Source: Oceanimonas sp052119705 (GTDB lineage Bacteria > Pseudomonadota > Gammaproteobacteria > Enterobacterales > Aeromonadaceae). From it: a DNA stretch of 64,000 nucleotides. The stretch lies in NCBI RefSeq assembly GCF_052119705.1, contig NZ_JBGQOP010000005.1:1-64000 (forward strand), given 5' to 3'. Each line of letters starts with the position of its first letter. Within the stretch, counting starts at the first letter, position 1. The notes under the pieces are model-generated. The model was given only the letters and a program-made list of their open reading frames with translations, ran no database searches and had not been told where the DNA came from. Made by a program: the position numbers and the translations under genes. This document shows, piece after piece, positions 32,744-40,923 of the stretch.

Positions 32744-32915
32744 TGGTGGATCTTTTTAGTGCACTACACTGTGCTAAGGCGCACTCCCATCATGGTGTAT
32801 TCGGCGTCACTTGGAAAGCGAGCTTAGAGTAATTTTCAATACTTCTAGGTAGATCAGCTGTTGCCGAGTAAAATGACAGACCATTTTTTACCCACTTCGG
32901 TATTTTGAGGCAGGA

Positions 32916-34745
32916 ATGTTAGAAAATTTACGTAATATCGCAATCATAGCTCACGTTGACCATGGTAAGACTACTCTGGTAGACAAGCTGTTGCAGCAAT
33001 CTGGAACCCTAGAGAGCCGCGGCGAAGCAGAAGACCGAGTCATGGACTCCAACGACATAGAGCGGGAGCGCGGCATTACTATTCTTGCCAAGAACACCGC
33101 TATTCGTTGGACTTCTCCTACCGACAATCAAGAATACCGCATCAACATAGTAGACACTCCAGGACACGCCGACTTCGGTGGTGAAGTAGAGCGCGTACTG
33201 TCTATGGTTGATTCCGTATTGTTGTTGGTTGATGCCCAAGAAGGCCCAATGCCGCAAACGCGCTTTGTAACTCAAAAAGCCTTTGCTCAAGGCCTGAAGC
33301 CTATCGTTATCATCAACAAAGTTGATAAGCCAGGCGCTCGTCCTGACTGGGTACTGGACCAAATTTTCGACTTGTTCGATAACTTAGGTGCGACCGACGA
33401 TCAGCTGGATTTCCAAGTAATTTATGCTTCTGGTATCAACGGTTGGGCTTCCTTAGACGTGGACGCGCCAGAGCCAGACATGACCACGCTGTTCCAAACT
33501 GTTGTTGACCAAGTCCCGGTTCCTGATGCGAACCAAGACGGCACCCTGCAGATGCAAATCTCGCAAATCGATTACTCCTCTTATGTAGGCGTTATCGGCA
33601 TCGGTCGTATCAAGCGCGGTACCGTTAAACCTAACCAGCAGGTCACCGTTATTGGTGCCGATGGCAAGACGCGTAATGGTAAAATCGGCTTGGTAATGGG
33701 CTATTTGGGCCTTGCACGCACCGAAGCGAGTGAAGGTACTGCCGGTGACATCATCGCCATTACCGGCTTGGGTGAGCTGAAAATCTCTGACACCGTATGT
33801 GCTGTGGGCGCCGTTGAAGCGCTGCCGCCATTGTCTGTAGATGAGCCGACCGTAACCATGACTTTCCAAGTAAACAACTCACCGTTTGCTGGTAAAGATG
33901 GTAAGTACGTGACTTCACGTAACATCATGGAGCGTTTGAACTCTGAGCTGGTACACAACGTAGCACTTCGCGTTGAGCAAGGTTCAGATCCAGATAAGTT
34001 CCGCGTATCTGGTCGTGGTGAGCTGCACTTAGGCATCTTGATCGAAAACATGCGTCGTGAAGGCTTCGAATTGGCAGTATCTCGCCCAGAAGTTATCTTG
34101 AAAACAGAGAACGGCGTCAAAATGGAACCGTTCGAAAACCTGACCGTTGATATCGAAGAAGGTAGCCAAGGCTCCGTAATGGAGAAGCTGGGCGAGCGTA
34201 AAGCTGAAATGACCGACATGGTGCCAGACGGTAAGGGTCGCGTGCGTATCGACTTTACTATTCCAGCCCGTGGTTTGATCGGTTTCCAAACCGAATTTAT
34301 GACCCTGACCTCAGGTTCTGGTTTGATGAACCACAGCTTCGATCATTACGGCCCGCACAAAGGCGGCACCATTGGTGCTCGTACTAACGGCGTATTGATT
34401 TCTAACGCGACCGGCAAGGCATCTGCCTACTCATTGTTTAACATTCAGGAACGTGGCCGTTTGTTTATCGACCACGCTACCGAAGTGTACGAAGGCATGG
34501 TAATCGGTATTCACAGCCGTGCTAACGACCTGACTGTTAACTGCATTAAGGGTAAGCAGCTGACCAACGTACGTGCTTCTGGTACCGATGAAGCGCTGAC
34601 GCTGGTTACGCCTATCAAGATGACCCTTGAGCAGTCTCTGGAATTCATCGGTGATGACGAGCTGGTTGAAGTGACGCCAAACTTCTTACGTATTCGTAAG
34701 CGCGGTTTGACTGAAAACGAGCGTAAGCGTTCTGGTCGCGATTAA
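32916..34745 (+). CDS. typA: ribosome-binding translational GTPase BipA/TypA
   Basis: 609 residues (E. coli 607). GTPase domain: G1 AHVDHGKTT (12-20), G2 RERGITI, G3 DTPGHADF, G4 NKVDKP. Domains II, III and V and the BipA-specific C-terminal domain follow, with GGTIGARTNGVLIS and a basic tail. It supports 50S assembly and growth under cold or stress (known family role). Codon use is strongly biased to a few codons and the gene looks highly expressed. It is divergent from glnA, as in E. coli. Confidence 0.98.
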   Translation: MLENLRNIAIIAHVDHGKTTLVDKLLQQSGTLESRGEAEDRVMDSNDIERERGITILAKNTAIRWTSPTDNQEYRINIVDTPGHADFGGEVERVLSMVDSVLLLVDAQEGPMPQTRFVTQKAFAQGLKPIVIINKVDKPGARPDWVLDQIFDLFDNLGATDDQLDFQVIYASGINGWASLDVDAPEPDMTTLFQTVVDQVPVPDANQDGTLQMQISQIDYSSYVGVIGIGRIKRGTVKPNQQVTVIGADGKTRNGKIGLVMGYLGLARTEASEGTAGDIIAITGLGELKISDTVCAVGAVEALPPLSVDEPTVTMTFQVNNSPFAGKDGKYVTSRNIMERLNSELVHNVALRVEQGSDPDKFRVSGRGELHLGILIENMRREGFELAVSRPEVILKTENGVKMEPFENLTVDIEEGSQGSVMEKLGERKAEMTDMVPDGKGRVRIDFTIPARGLIGFQTEFMTLTSGSGLMNHSFDHYGPHKGGTIGARTNGVLISNATGKASAYSLFNIQERGRLFIDHATEVYEGMVIGIHSRANDLTVNCIKGKQLTNVRASGTDEALTLVTPIKMTLEQSLEFIGDDELVEVTPNFLRIRKRGLTENERKRSGRD

Positions 34746-34783
34746 TTTCGACTTGTTTTAAGTTAAACTGGTTCAGCTAACGT

Positions 34784-34811
34784 AAAGGGCGCCTTAAGGG
34801 CGCCCTTTTTT
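34784..34811 (+). terminator. typA terminator
   Basis: AAAGGGCGCC (34784-34793) pairs with GGCGCCCTTT (34799-34808), loop TTAAG, followed by TTTT. Confidence 0.9.
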
Positions 34812-34826
34812 ATGCCCGAAGGGCAG

Positions 34827-35066
34827 CGGTACGCCATACGTTGAACGCCGTAAGTTAAAGACAAGCACCGCCCTTTGCAGTCTTACCGAACTTGCGACCG
34901 TATCTCGCACTGAAGCTTCAGGCCAAAAACGAGATCCTGATTTTCATCAGGAAGGCGGCTTAAATACAAAAAACACTAAGTTCTGTAGCCCTGCGCGTTA
35001 GCTGCAGGTGCTGCGCAGTAGATAGAATAGGGTGTTACGAACAACGTAAAGCGTACGGCGTACCGC
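34827..35066. repeat. hairpin-bounded 240-bp intergenic element
   Basis: GGTACGCCATACG (34828-34840) and its near complement CGTACGGCGTACC (35053-35065) bound the element. Inside is a small stem TCCTGA-TTTTCA-TCAGGA. No coding sequence is supported. It fills most of the typA-yihY gap and resembles the other paired-arm intergenic elements in size and layout. Confidence 0.45.
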
Positions 35067-35155
35067 GGTCTATTCACATAAACACATATCCGGCTGGCAC
35101 TCATGATGTTTAATTTGCCACAATAAGAAACATTTACGGAAGAATTGAGGACCTT

Positions 35156-36058
35156 ATGAGTCAAGTTATCGCGCAAATCCGGCATCGGTTGCACTTTATT
35201 CGCGATCATGGACTGGAGTTTGGTCGCTTCATGTTGCAGCGTATTCAACATGATCGCCTCCCCGTCACGGCCGGCTATTTAGCCTATATTACTTTGTTGT
35301 CTTTAGTGCCCATGCTGGCAGTGGTGTTTGCCATGATGTCGGCCTTTCCTATGTTTTCCGAGTTACGAGAAGTCATTCAGCAGTTCGTGTTTACCAACTT
35401 CGTGCCTGCCGCCGGCGACATAGTGCAAGAAAAAATCCAAGACTTTGTCGATAACGCCTCTAAAACGACGGCTATCGGTGTGGCCGCCTTGGCTGTTACT
35501 GCCATCTTACTGATTTCGGCTATCGATCAAAACTTCAATTACATCTGGCGGGTGAGTGACAAACGCCGCGCTTCCGTGGCGTTTGCTACTTACTGGATGA
35601 TACTGACCTTAGGCCCTATTTTGGCTGGCGCCAGCTTAGTGCTGACCTCGTATATTACGACCATAAAACTGTTTAATAACGACTTACTAGGTATAGGATC
35701 GCACCTGTTATCTATGCTGCCGTTTATTCTATCGACCACGCTGTTTGTGGTGTTTTACATGGTGGTGCCGAACGTACGAGTGCGTTTTTCCTATGCCATC
35801 TGTGGCGCCATAGTGGCGGGTGTGCTGTTTGAAATTGCCAAGCGAGCCTTTGCGTTTTACATAGTGCAGTTCCCGTCTTACGAAGCGATTTATGGCACGC
35901 TCGCCACTATTCCCATTATTTTTGTCTGGGTCTATTTAAGCTGGATGGTGGCCTTGTTGGGTGCCGAAATTACCGCCGGGTTAGGCGAATTTGAGCGATT
36001 ATTAGGTAAGCGTTTTAAAGACGTAAACTCAGAAGCCGCAGCGGCACAGGAGGATTAA
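35156..36058 (+). CDS. yihY: YihY/virulence factor BrkB family inner membrane protein
   Basis: 300 residues with six predicted membrane helices. Family motifs: LPVTAGYLAYITLLSLVPM near 37-55, AIDQNFNYIWRV near 122, and AFYIVQFPSYEAIYGTLATIPIIFVWVYLSW near 240-270 (cited in part). It was once called RNase BN (rbn), a name now given to another protein. Function unknown. It is followed directly by pip (TAATG overlap) and dtd, as part of the E. coli-like yihY-dtd-yiiD block. Confidence 0.93.
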   Translation: MSQVIAQIRHRLHFIRDHGLEFGRFMLQRIQHDRLPVTAGYLAYITLLSLVPMLAVVFAMMSAFPMFSELREVIQQFVFTNFVPAAGDIVQEKIQDFVDNASKTTAIGVAALAVTAILLISAIDQNFNYIWRVSDKRRASVAFATYWMILTLGPILAGASLVLTSYITTIKLFNNDLLGIGSHLLSMLPFILSTTLFVVFYMVVPNVRVRFSYAICGAIVAGVLFEIAKRAFAFYIVQFPSYEAIYGTLATIPIIFVWVYLSWMVALLGAEITAGLGEFERLLGKRFKDVNSEAAAAQED

Positions 36059-37017
36059 TGCGCACCTTGTATCCAAGCATAACGCCCTATCAAGAGCAAA
36101 GACTCGCGGTGTCAGAGCGCCATACCTTGCATGTGGAAGAGAGCGGCAATCCGTTAGGTATTCCCGTGCTACTGGTGCACGGTGGGCCGGGAGCGGGCAC
36201 CAGTAGCGAACACAGACGATTTTTTGATCCCGAGTGCTATCGCATTATTTTGTTTGATCAGCGAGGCGCCGGTCGGTCTGAGCCTCATGCAGAATTAGCC
36301 GATAACAATACCCAGGCACTGATCGCCGATATGGAACAGATCCGTGTTGCCTTAGGGGTGGAGTCTTGGTTGGTGTTTGGTGGCTCTTGGGGCGCTACCT
36401 TAGCGCTGTGTTATGCCATAGAGCACAGCGAGCGAGTGTTAGGACTAGTGTTGCGAGGGCTGTTTTTAGGTCGCCAGCAAGACTTGGATTGGCTGTATCA
36501 GCCCGATGGTGGCGCGGCACAAGTTTTTGCCGATTATTATCAAGATTTTCTTAGCCCCCTAGAGGGTGAAACTCGCCACTTACTCAGCCACTATTATCGG
36601 CTGCTCACCGGTAGCAATGAGCTCGCCCGTCTTAATGCGGCGCGGGCGTGGGCGATTTGGGAAGGGCGTATTTCTACGCTTTTACCTCGCTCAGACGCGC
36701 TAGAGTATTACGGCCAAGCTCGCGATGCCTTGGCGCTGGCGCGCATTGAAAGTCATTATTTTATCAATCAGTGCTTTATCGAAGAAAACCACATTATTCG
36801 CCAAGTGGAGAAATTACGCGGTTTGCCTGCGGTATTAATCCACGGTCGCTATGATGTGATTTGTAAGCCAGCTGCCGCCTTTGAATTAGCGCACCATTGG
36901 CCTGAGTTAAATCTGCAAATCGTATCTGGATCAGGACATTCGGCCTTTGAACCGAGTAATATAGACGCCCTTATTAAAGCCACGGATCAGATGGCAAGGG
37001 AGTTGGCGAAAGTATGA
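36058..37017 (+). CDS. pip: proline iminopeptidase
   Basis: 319 residues, alpha/beta-hydrolase, family S33. The oxyanion motif is HGGPGAGTS near 41-49 and the nucleophile S110 lies in FGGSWGATLAL; Asp in HGRYDVIC and His in SGSGHSAFEP complete the triad. It removes N-terminal proline from peptides in the cytoplasm. Translationally coupled to yihY (1-bp overlap) and to dtd (4-bp overlap). Confidence 0.95.
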   Translation: MRTLYPSITPYQEQRLAVSERHTLHVEESGNPLGIPVLLVHGGPGAGTSSEHRRFFDPECYRIILFDQRGAGRSEPHAELADNNTQALIADMEQIRVALGVESWLVFGGSWGATLALCYAIEHSERVLGLVLRGLFLGRQQDLDWLYQPDGGAAQVFADYYQDFLSPLEGETRHLLSHYYRLLTGSNELARLNAARAWAIWEGRISTLLPRSDALEYYGQARDALALARIESHYFINQCFIEENHIIRQVEKLRGLPAVLIHGRYDVICKPAAAFELAHHWPELNLQIVSGSGHSAFEPSNIDALIKATDQMARELAKV

Positions 37018-37481
37018 TAGCGCTTATTCAGCGAGTGAGTTCGGCGGCCGTTACGGTTGCGAATGAAGCTGTGGAACATGAAGCGGCGGAACATGAAACG
37101 GTAGGCGCCATAGGCCCAGGCCTGTTGGTGTTGCTTGGCATCGAAAAAGGTGACGACCAAGCCAAGGCCGACAAACTAGTGCGCAAAGTCTTAGCCTACC
37201 GGGTATTTAGTGACGCCGACGACAAGATGAATTTGAACGTGCAGCAAATTGGCGGCAGCTTGTTGGTGGTGTCGCAGTTCACCTTGGCGGCAGATACTAA
37301 TACCGGCCTTAGACCCAGCTTTTCTAACGGTGCCAGCCATCAAGACGCCGAACACTGGTATCAGTATTTTGTGCAAGCCGCGCGTGCACAAGGCATGAAT
37401 ACTGAAACCGGCCGCTTTGCCGCCAACATGCAAGTGAGCTTGGTCAACGATGGGCCCGTCACCTTTTGGTTGCAGGCGTAA
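37014..37481 (+). CDS. dtd: D-aminoacyl-tRNA deacylase
   Basis: 155 residues (E. coli 145). Removes D-amino acids from mischarged tRNA. Active-site motifs SQFTLAAD, GLRPSFSNGAS and NDGPVTFWLQ are intact. The extra length comes from an insert of about ten residues near 22-33 with a duplicated EHE(A/T) unit, encoded by a near-tandem DNA repeat (GGAACATGAA twice). It lies in a surface loop in homologues, so activity is probably kept. Confidence 0.95.
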   Translation: MIALIQRVSSAAVTVANEAVEHEAAEHETVGAIGPGLLVLLGIEKGDDQAKADKLVRKVLAYRVFSDADDKMNLNVQQIGGSLLVVSQFTLAADTNTGLRPSFSNGASHQDAEHWYQYFVQAARAQGMNTETGRFAANMQVSLVNDGPVTFWLQA

Positions 37482-37601
37482 TTTTTATCGATCTGAATTC
37501 TTAGCGTTTTTATCTTTCGCTTAGGGCTTATGCTGGGCTAGATTTGGCCAGCCAGCTTGGATTTAAGCGCATACCCACATTCATAAATATAGGAGCAGAC
37601 C

Positions 37602-38492
37602 ATGTATCATGTGGTCACCCCGCAAACGGAAGCGGAACTCGAGGCGTATTATCAGCTGCGTTGGCAATTATTGCGCAAGCCCTGGCAACAGCCTAGAGGC
37701 TCAGAGCGCGACGAATTTGATGAATATGCCCACCACAGAATGATGGTCGATAGCCAAGGCAAATTAGTGGCCGTGGGCCGCCTGTATGTAAGTGGCGACG
37801 AGGCGCAAATTCGCTTTATGGCGGTGGATGCAGATAACCGCGACCATGGCTTAGGTACGCGTATGGTACAGGCGTTAGAGCAGGTGGCTCGCCAGCAAGG
37901 CGTGCGGCGCTTGGTGATGAATGCCCGTGAAGAGGCGGTGTCGTTTTACAGTCGCTGCGGCTTTACCGTCGTCGGCGAAGGCCCCATTAGTTTTGGCAAA
38001 ATTCCTCATCGGCAGATGATCAAGGCCCTAACCTCTATTCATCAAATTCGCCATTGCCCCGAGTTGTGTGATGCTTTGCAACGCGAGTGGCACAAACGCA
38101 TCCCGATCACCGAAAAGATGGGCATTAAAATTATCCAATATACCGGCAGTCGGTTTAAGACCAAGGCGAATCTGACCGCCAATCTTAACCTGCATGATTC
38201 TATGTTTGCCGGCAGTATTTATAGCCAATGCGTACTCACCGGCTGGGGCTTGATCTGGTTACAAATGCAGGAGTTTGGTCTAACCGGCGACATAGTGCAG
38301 GGCAGCGGCGACATTAAATACCATAAGCCAGTATGGAACGAACCCACAGCTGAAGTGCGGGGCCGACTGCGCGAGCAATTATTGCCACTGCAAAGCGGCG
38401 AACGCGTCAGTGTGGCGCTGACGGTTACCTTATATAGCGGCGAACAAGCCGCCGCGACGTTTCACGGCCGCTATGTGATTTTGCCGCACTAG
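37602..38492 (+). CDS. yiiD: GNAT-thioesterase-like fusion protein YiiD
   Basis: 296 residues. An N-terminal GNAT acetyltransferase fold (about 1-145, GHGLGTRMV-type motif read as DHGLGTRMVQALE and VSFYSRCGF) is fused to a C-terminal hotdog-fold YiiD_C domain (about 155-296) with NLNLHDSMFAGSIYSQCVLTGW. E. coli YiiD has been linked to fatty acid initiation through malonyl-ACP; that role is from recall of the family. It follows dtd, as in E. coli. Confidence 0.88.
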   Translation: MYHVVTPQTEAELEAYYQLRWQLLRKPWQQPRGSERDEFDEYAHHRMMVDSQGKLVAVGRLYVSGDEAQIRFMAVDADNRDHGLGTRMVQALEQVARQQGVRRLVMNAREEAVSFYSRCGFTVVGEGPISFGKIPHRQMIKALTSIHQIRHCPELCDALQREWHKRIPITEKMGIKIIQYTGSRFKTKANLTANLNLHDSMFAGSIYSQCVLTGWGLIWLQMQEFGLTGDIVQGSGDIKYHKPVWNEPTAEVRGRLREQLLPLQSGERVSVALTVTLYSGEQAAATFHGRYVILPH

Positions 38493-38512
38493 CGCCCGAA
38501 GCGCAGCATAAA

Positions 38513-38541
38513 AAAGCCGAGGCAGGATCTGCATCGGCTTA
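38513..38541 (-). terminator. terminator between yiiD and the ftsZ-type gene
   Basis: AAGCCGA and TCGGCTT (38514-38520 with 38534-38540) form the stem. The minus strand has a T6 run after it, so it mainly ends the ftsZ-type transcript; convergent yiiD may use it too. Confidence 0.75.
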
Positions 38542-38573
38542 TTCAATTTATTAGGCGTGACGCTCGCTAGCTA

Positions 38574-39665
38574 TTACTGCTGGCGGTGGCGTAAAAAGGC
38601 CGGAATATCCAGCCCTTCGGGCATGGTTTCTTTATTCAGAGCCGATTCTGTCGCTTCAGGCTTAGCCTGTTGCGTAGGAGCTATGGTGGCTTGTTGCGGT
38701 TGTATGCCGGTCGCAATCATAGTGACTTGAATGGTGTCGACCAGATTAGGGTCTAAGCTGATACCAGAAACCACGGTGGCATATTCGCCAACGCACTCTG
38801 CAACCTGATCACCAATTTTTTGGAAATCGTCCAAGCCGATATCCATAGAGGCCACCACGTTGAGCAGCACACCACGGGCACGCTCTAATTCGACTCTTTC
38901 CAGTAACGGGTTATTTAGCGCCTGCTGGGTGGCGTCTTGTACTTTATTCTCGCCAGTGCCAATGCCAATGCCCATTACCGCCTTACCTTGCTGGCGCATA
39001 ATAGTACGCACGTCGGCGAAGTCGATATTAATCAGGCCGGTTTGACCTATGATATCGGCTAAGCCCTTAACGGCGTTTTGGATCACTTTACTGCTTTCGG
39101 TAAACGCTTGCAGCAAGGGTGTTTTTGAGCCCAATACTTTCAGTAAGTAATCATTAGGTAACACCAAGAGCGCATCCGTATGCTCAGACAAGGCTTTAAG
39201 GCCGTCGTCGGCAGCCTTGGCGCGCAATTTACCTTCAAAACCAAAGGGGCGAGTGACGATAGCGACCGTCATTATGCCCAGTTCTCTGGCTGTTTTCGCG
39301 ACTATAGGTGCCGCACCTGTGCCGGTGCCGCCACCCATACCCGCCGTTATAAAGCACAAATCCGCGCCTTGGAGTTGGGCACGGATTTCCTCAATACTTT
39401 CTTCTGCCGCTTGGCGGCCTACTTCTGCTTGCGCACCCGCACCTAGGCCACGGGTTAATAGCTTGCCCAATTGCAGTACATTCACGCGGCTTTGCTGCAG
39501 CGCTTTGGCGTCGGTATTCATGGCCACTATGTTGACGCGGTCGGGCAAGGCGCTATCTGCTAATAAATTGACGGTATTACCGCCGCAACCGCCTACACCG
39601 ATAACGCCTATATTAATGACATCACATTCCGGCTCGGCAGGTTCAAAAAAGAGGTGGTCGCTCAT
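38574..39665 (-). CDS. FtsZ-family tubulin-like GTPase, stand-alone paralogue
   Basis: 363 residues (E. coli FtsZ 383). The tubulin signature GGGTGTG is at 111-117, the nucleotide loop at 20-30 reads GVIGVGGCGGN (Cys replaces a usual Gly), and the synergy loop NIDFADVRTIM near 215 keeps the catalytic Asp residues. The C-terminal peptide LDIPAFLRHRQQ matches the FtsA/ZipA/MinC-binding tail, so it can probably join the Z-ring. A normal ftsZ sits with ftsQA and lpxC; here none of those neighbours is present. It follows a WYL regulator. Either a second FtsZ or a relocated sole copy. Confidence 0.9.
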   Translation of the reverse strand: MSDHLFFEPAEPECDVINIGVIGVGGCGGNTVNLLADSALPDRVNIVAMNTDAKALQQSRVNVLQLGKLLTRGLGAGAQAEVGRQAAEESIEEIRAQLQGADLCFITAGMGGGTGTGAAPIVAKTARELGIMTVAIVTRPFGFEGKLRAKAADDGLKALSEHTDALLVLPNDYLLKVLGSKTPLLQAFTESSKVIQNAVKGLADIIGQTGLINIDFADVRTIMRQQGKAVMGIGIGTGENKVQDATQQALNNPLLERVELERARGVLLNVVASMDIGLDDFQKIGDQVAECVGEYATVVSGISLDPNLVDTIQVTMIATGIQPQQATIAPTQQAKPEATESALNKETMPEGLDIPAFLRHRQQ

Positions 39666-39676
39666 CCGGGACTCCG

Positions 39677-39708
39677 TGGAAAAACAAAAGGGCTGAATAA
39701 TCAGCCCT
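39677..39708 (-). terminator. hairpin plus U-tract directly before the ftsZ-type ribosome site
   Basis: On the minus strand AGGGCTGA-TTAT-TCAGCCC is followed by TTTTGTTTTT. The tract ends about 3 nt before GGAG, the ribosome site of the ftsZ-type gene. It is a terminator for the WYL transcript, and any read-through or promoter upstream of it makes it a 5' UTR attenuator. Confidence 0.75.
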
Positions 39709-39763
39709 CGGATACAATATTTTACAAATAATATATTAGAAACAATATATCAGTATCGATAGG

Positions 39764-40723
39764 TTAACTGTTTTTCAATGATTCTGGGGCCAGTATTTCC
39801 ACTTTTCCTGCCATATCTGTTAACCAGCGGCGAAATTCAGGCGAATCTTTGACTTCAGTTTCCACCATCATGCTCTGCTTGTCGTAACGGGTCAACCTAG
39901 GGTTGTTGCCCGGAATAGCCGTTTCAATCATGGCACGATTGGGGTTGGTAATTCGGCCCACAAATTGAATGGTGTCCGCTTCTTCGTGGTAGCCTTTTTC
40001 ACGTATCAATTTATTGACGCTAAAGTCACGAGGCTGCGTCACAGGGCGACTGGTCAGCTCCACTTCTTTGATGTGCTCAAAAGAAATGCCGTAAACTTTT
40101 GGGTCCATATCAGACACTGTGCACAACAGCATGGTGCCGTCTTTACGTGCCACTATACCTAATGGATTCACTTGCTCGTAACGTAGCCACACGGTACGGC
40201 CTTTGATCACGCGGCGAATTTCGGCGCTAAATTTACGGCCACGCCACAGTGCATCACGAATAGTGGTCGCACGGCGAATTTCTGGGCTGCCGGCAAAGGG
40301 TTTAGGCAAGCTAACTACGTTTTCTACCCAGCGACTCGCCAGCTCGCTTTGGCTGTCTTTGATCACCTGATTGGCTTTATCAATAATAGGGTTTAGTTCG
40401 TTCAGCACACTGGCTGGCAGCAAATCAGCGGCCTGATCATTCCAGGTCTTAAGCGCCATCGCTAAGCCCAATGGCATAAAGTTAGCAAAGTCATTTAAGC
40501 CATTGCGTTCGAAGCACCAGCCGTGAGGTTTGCTGCGATCATCTGAGGTGAGATCAAACAGGCCCATGCCGGACATTTCTTCTAAGTCACGCTGTACGGT
40601 ACGCAGACTTACCTGAATACCTTCTTCCTCTAACTTTTCTTGCAGCTGGCGCGCGGTCAGCTTATACGGACGGTATGGAACACAGCGCGCCAGGGTCAAT
40701 TGTCTTAATAGCTTCTTACTCAT
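39764..40723 (-). CDS. HTH-WYL domain transcriptional regulator
   Basis: 319 residues. An N-terminal winged helix (about 1-75, LTARQLQEKLEEEGIQVSLRTVQRDLEEM) is followed by a WYL ligand-binding domain (about 130-220; KGRTVWLRYEQVNPLGIVARKDGTMLL is the WYL-like core, cited in part) and a WCX C-terminal extension to 310. WYL proteins sense nucleic acid or nucleotide ligands and often control stress or defence genes. It is upstream of the ftsZ-type gene on the same strand with a 98-bp gap. The ribosome site is not strong. Confidence 0.88.
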   Translation of the reverse strand: MSKKLLRQLTLARCVPYRPYKLTARQLQEKLEEEGIQVSLRTVQRDLEEMSGMGLFDLTSDDRSKPHGWCFERNGLNDFANFMPLGLAMALKTWNDQAADLLPASVLNELNPIIDKANQVIKDSQSELASRWVENVVSLPKPFAGSPEIRRATTIRDALWRGRKFSAEIRRVIKGRTVWLRYEQVNPLGIVARKDGTMLLCTVSDMDPKVYGISFEHIKEVELTSRPVTQPRDFSVNKLIREKGYHEEADTIQFVGRITNPNRAMIETAIPGNNPRLTRYDKQSMMVETEVKDSPEFRRWLTDMAGKVEILAPESLKNS

Positions 40724-40770
40724 GGTGATGCCCTCTTGCTTGGTATGATTCTATCCTAGTTTGAGGGTGT

Positions 40771-40808
40771 GACAACTTCTGTCGCAGCCTTTGTCGTCTA
40801 GAGTGTCG
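40771..40808. promoter_or_regulatory. phased TGTCG repeats upstream of the WYL gene
   Basis: TGTCG occurs at 40780, 40792 and 40804, exactly 12 bp apart, with an inverted GACAA at 40771. The cluster lies 48 bp before the WYL start, so it is a candidate binding site for WYL itself. Confidence 0.35.
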
Positions 40809-40923
40809 CTATTTTTCTACAACTTGGATTTTGTGGTCTGTTCCTGACGCGCATTAGTACTGGCTATGAGTGGTGTTATTAATATATAAGTAATTGAAAT
40901 TAAAGTATCTTATTGGGATAATT

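Noticed and set aside
32760..32776. Second strong NtrC site at glnA
   Set aside because: TGCACTACACTGTGCTA has a poor right half-site; mentioned as weak only.
33009..34289. Several minus-strand frames inside typA
   Set aside because: Shadow frames caused by strong codon bias in typA.
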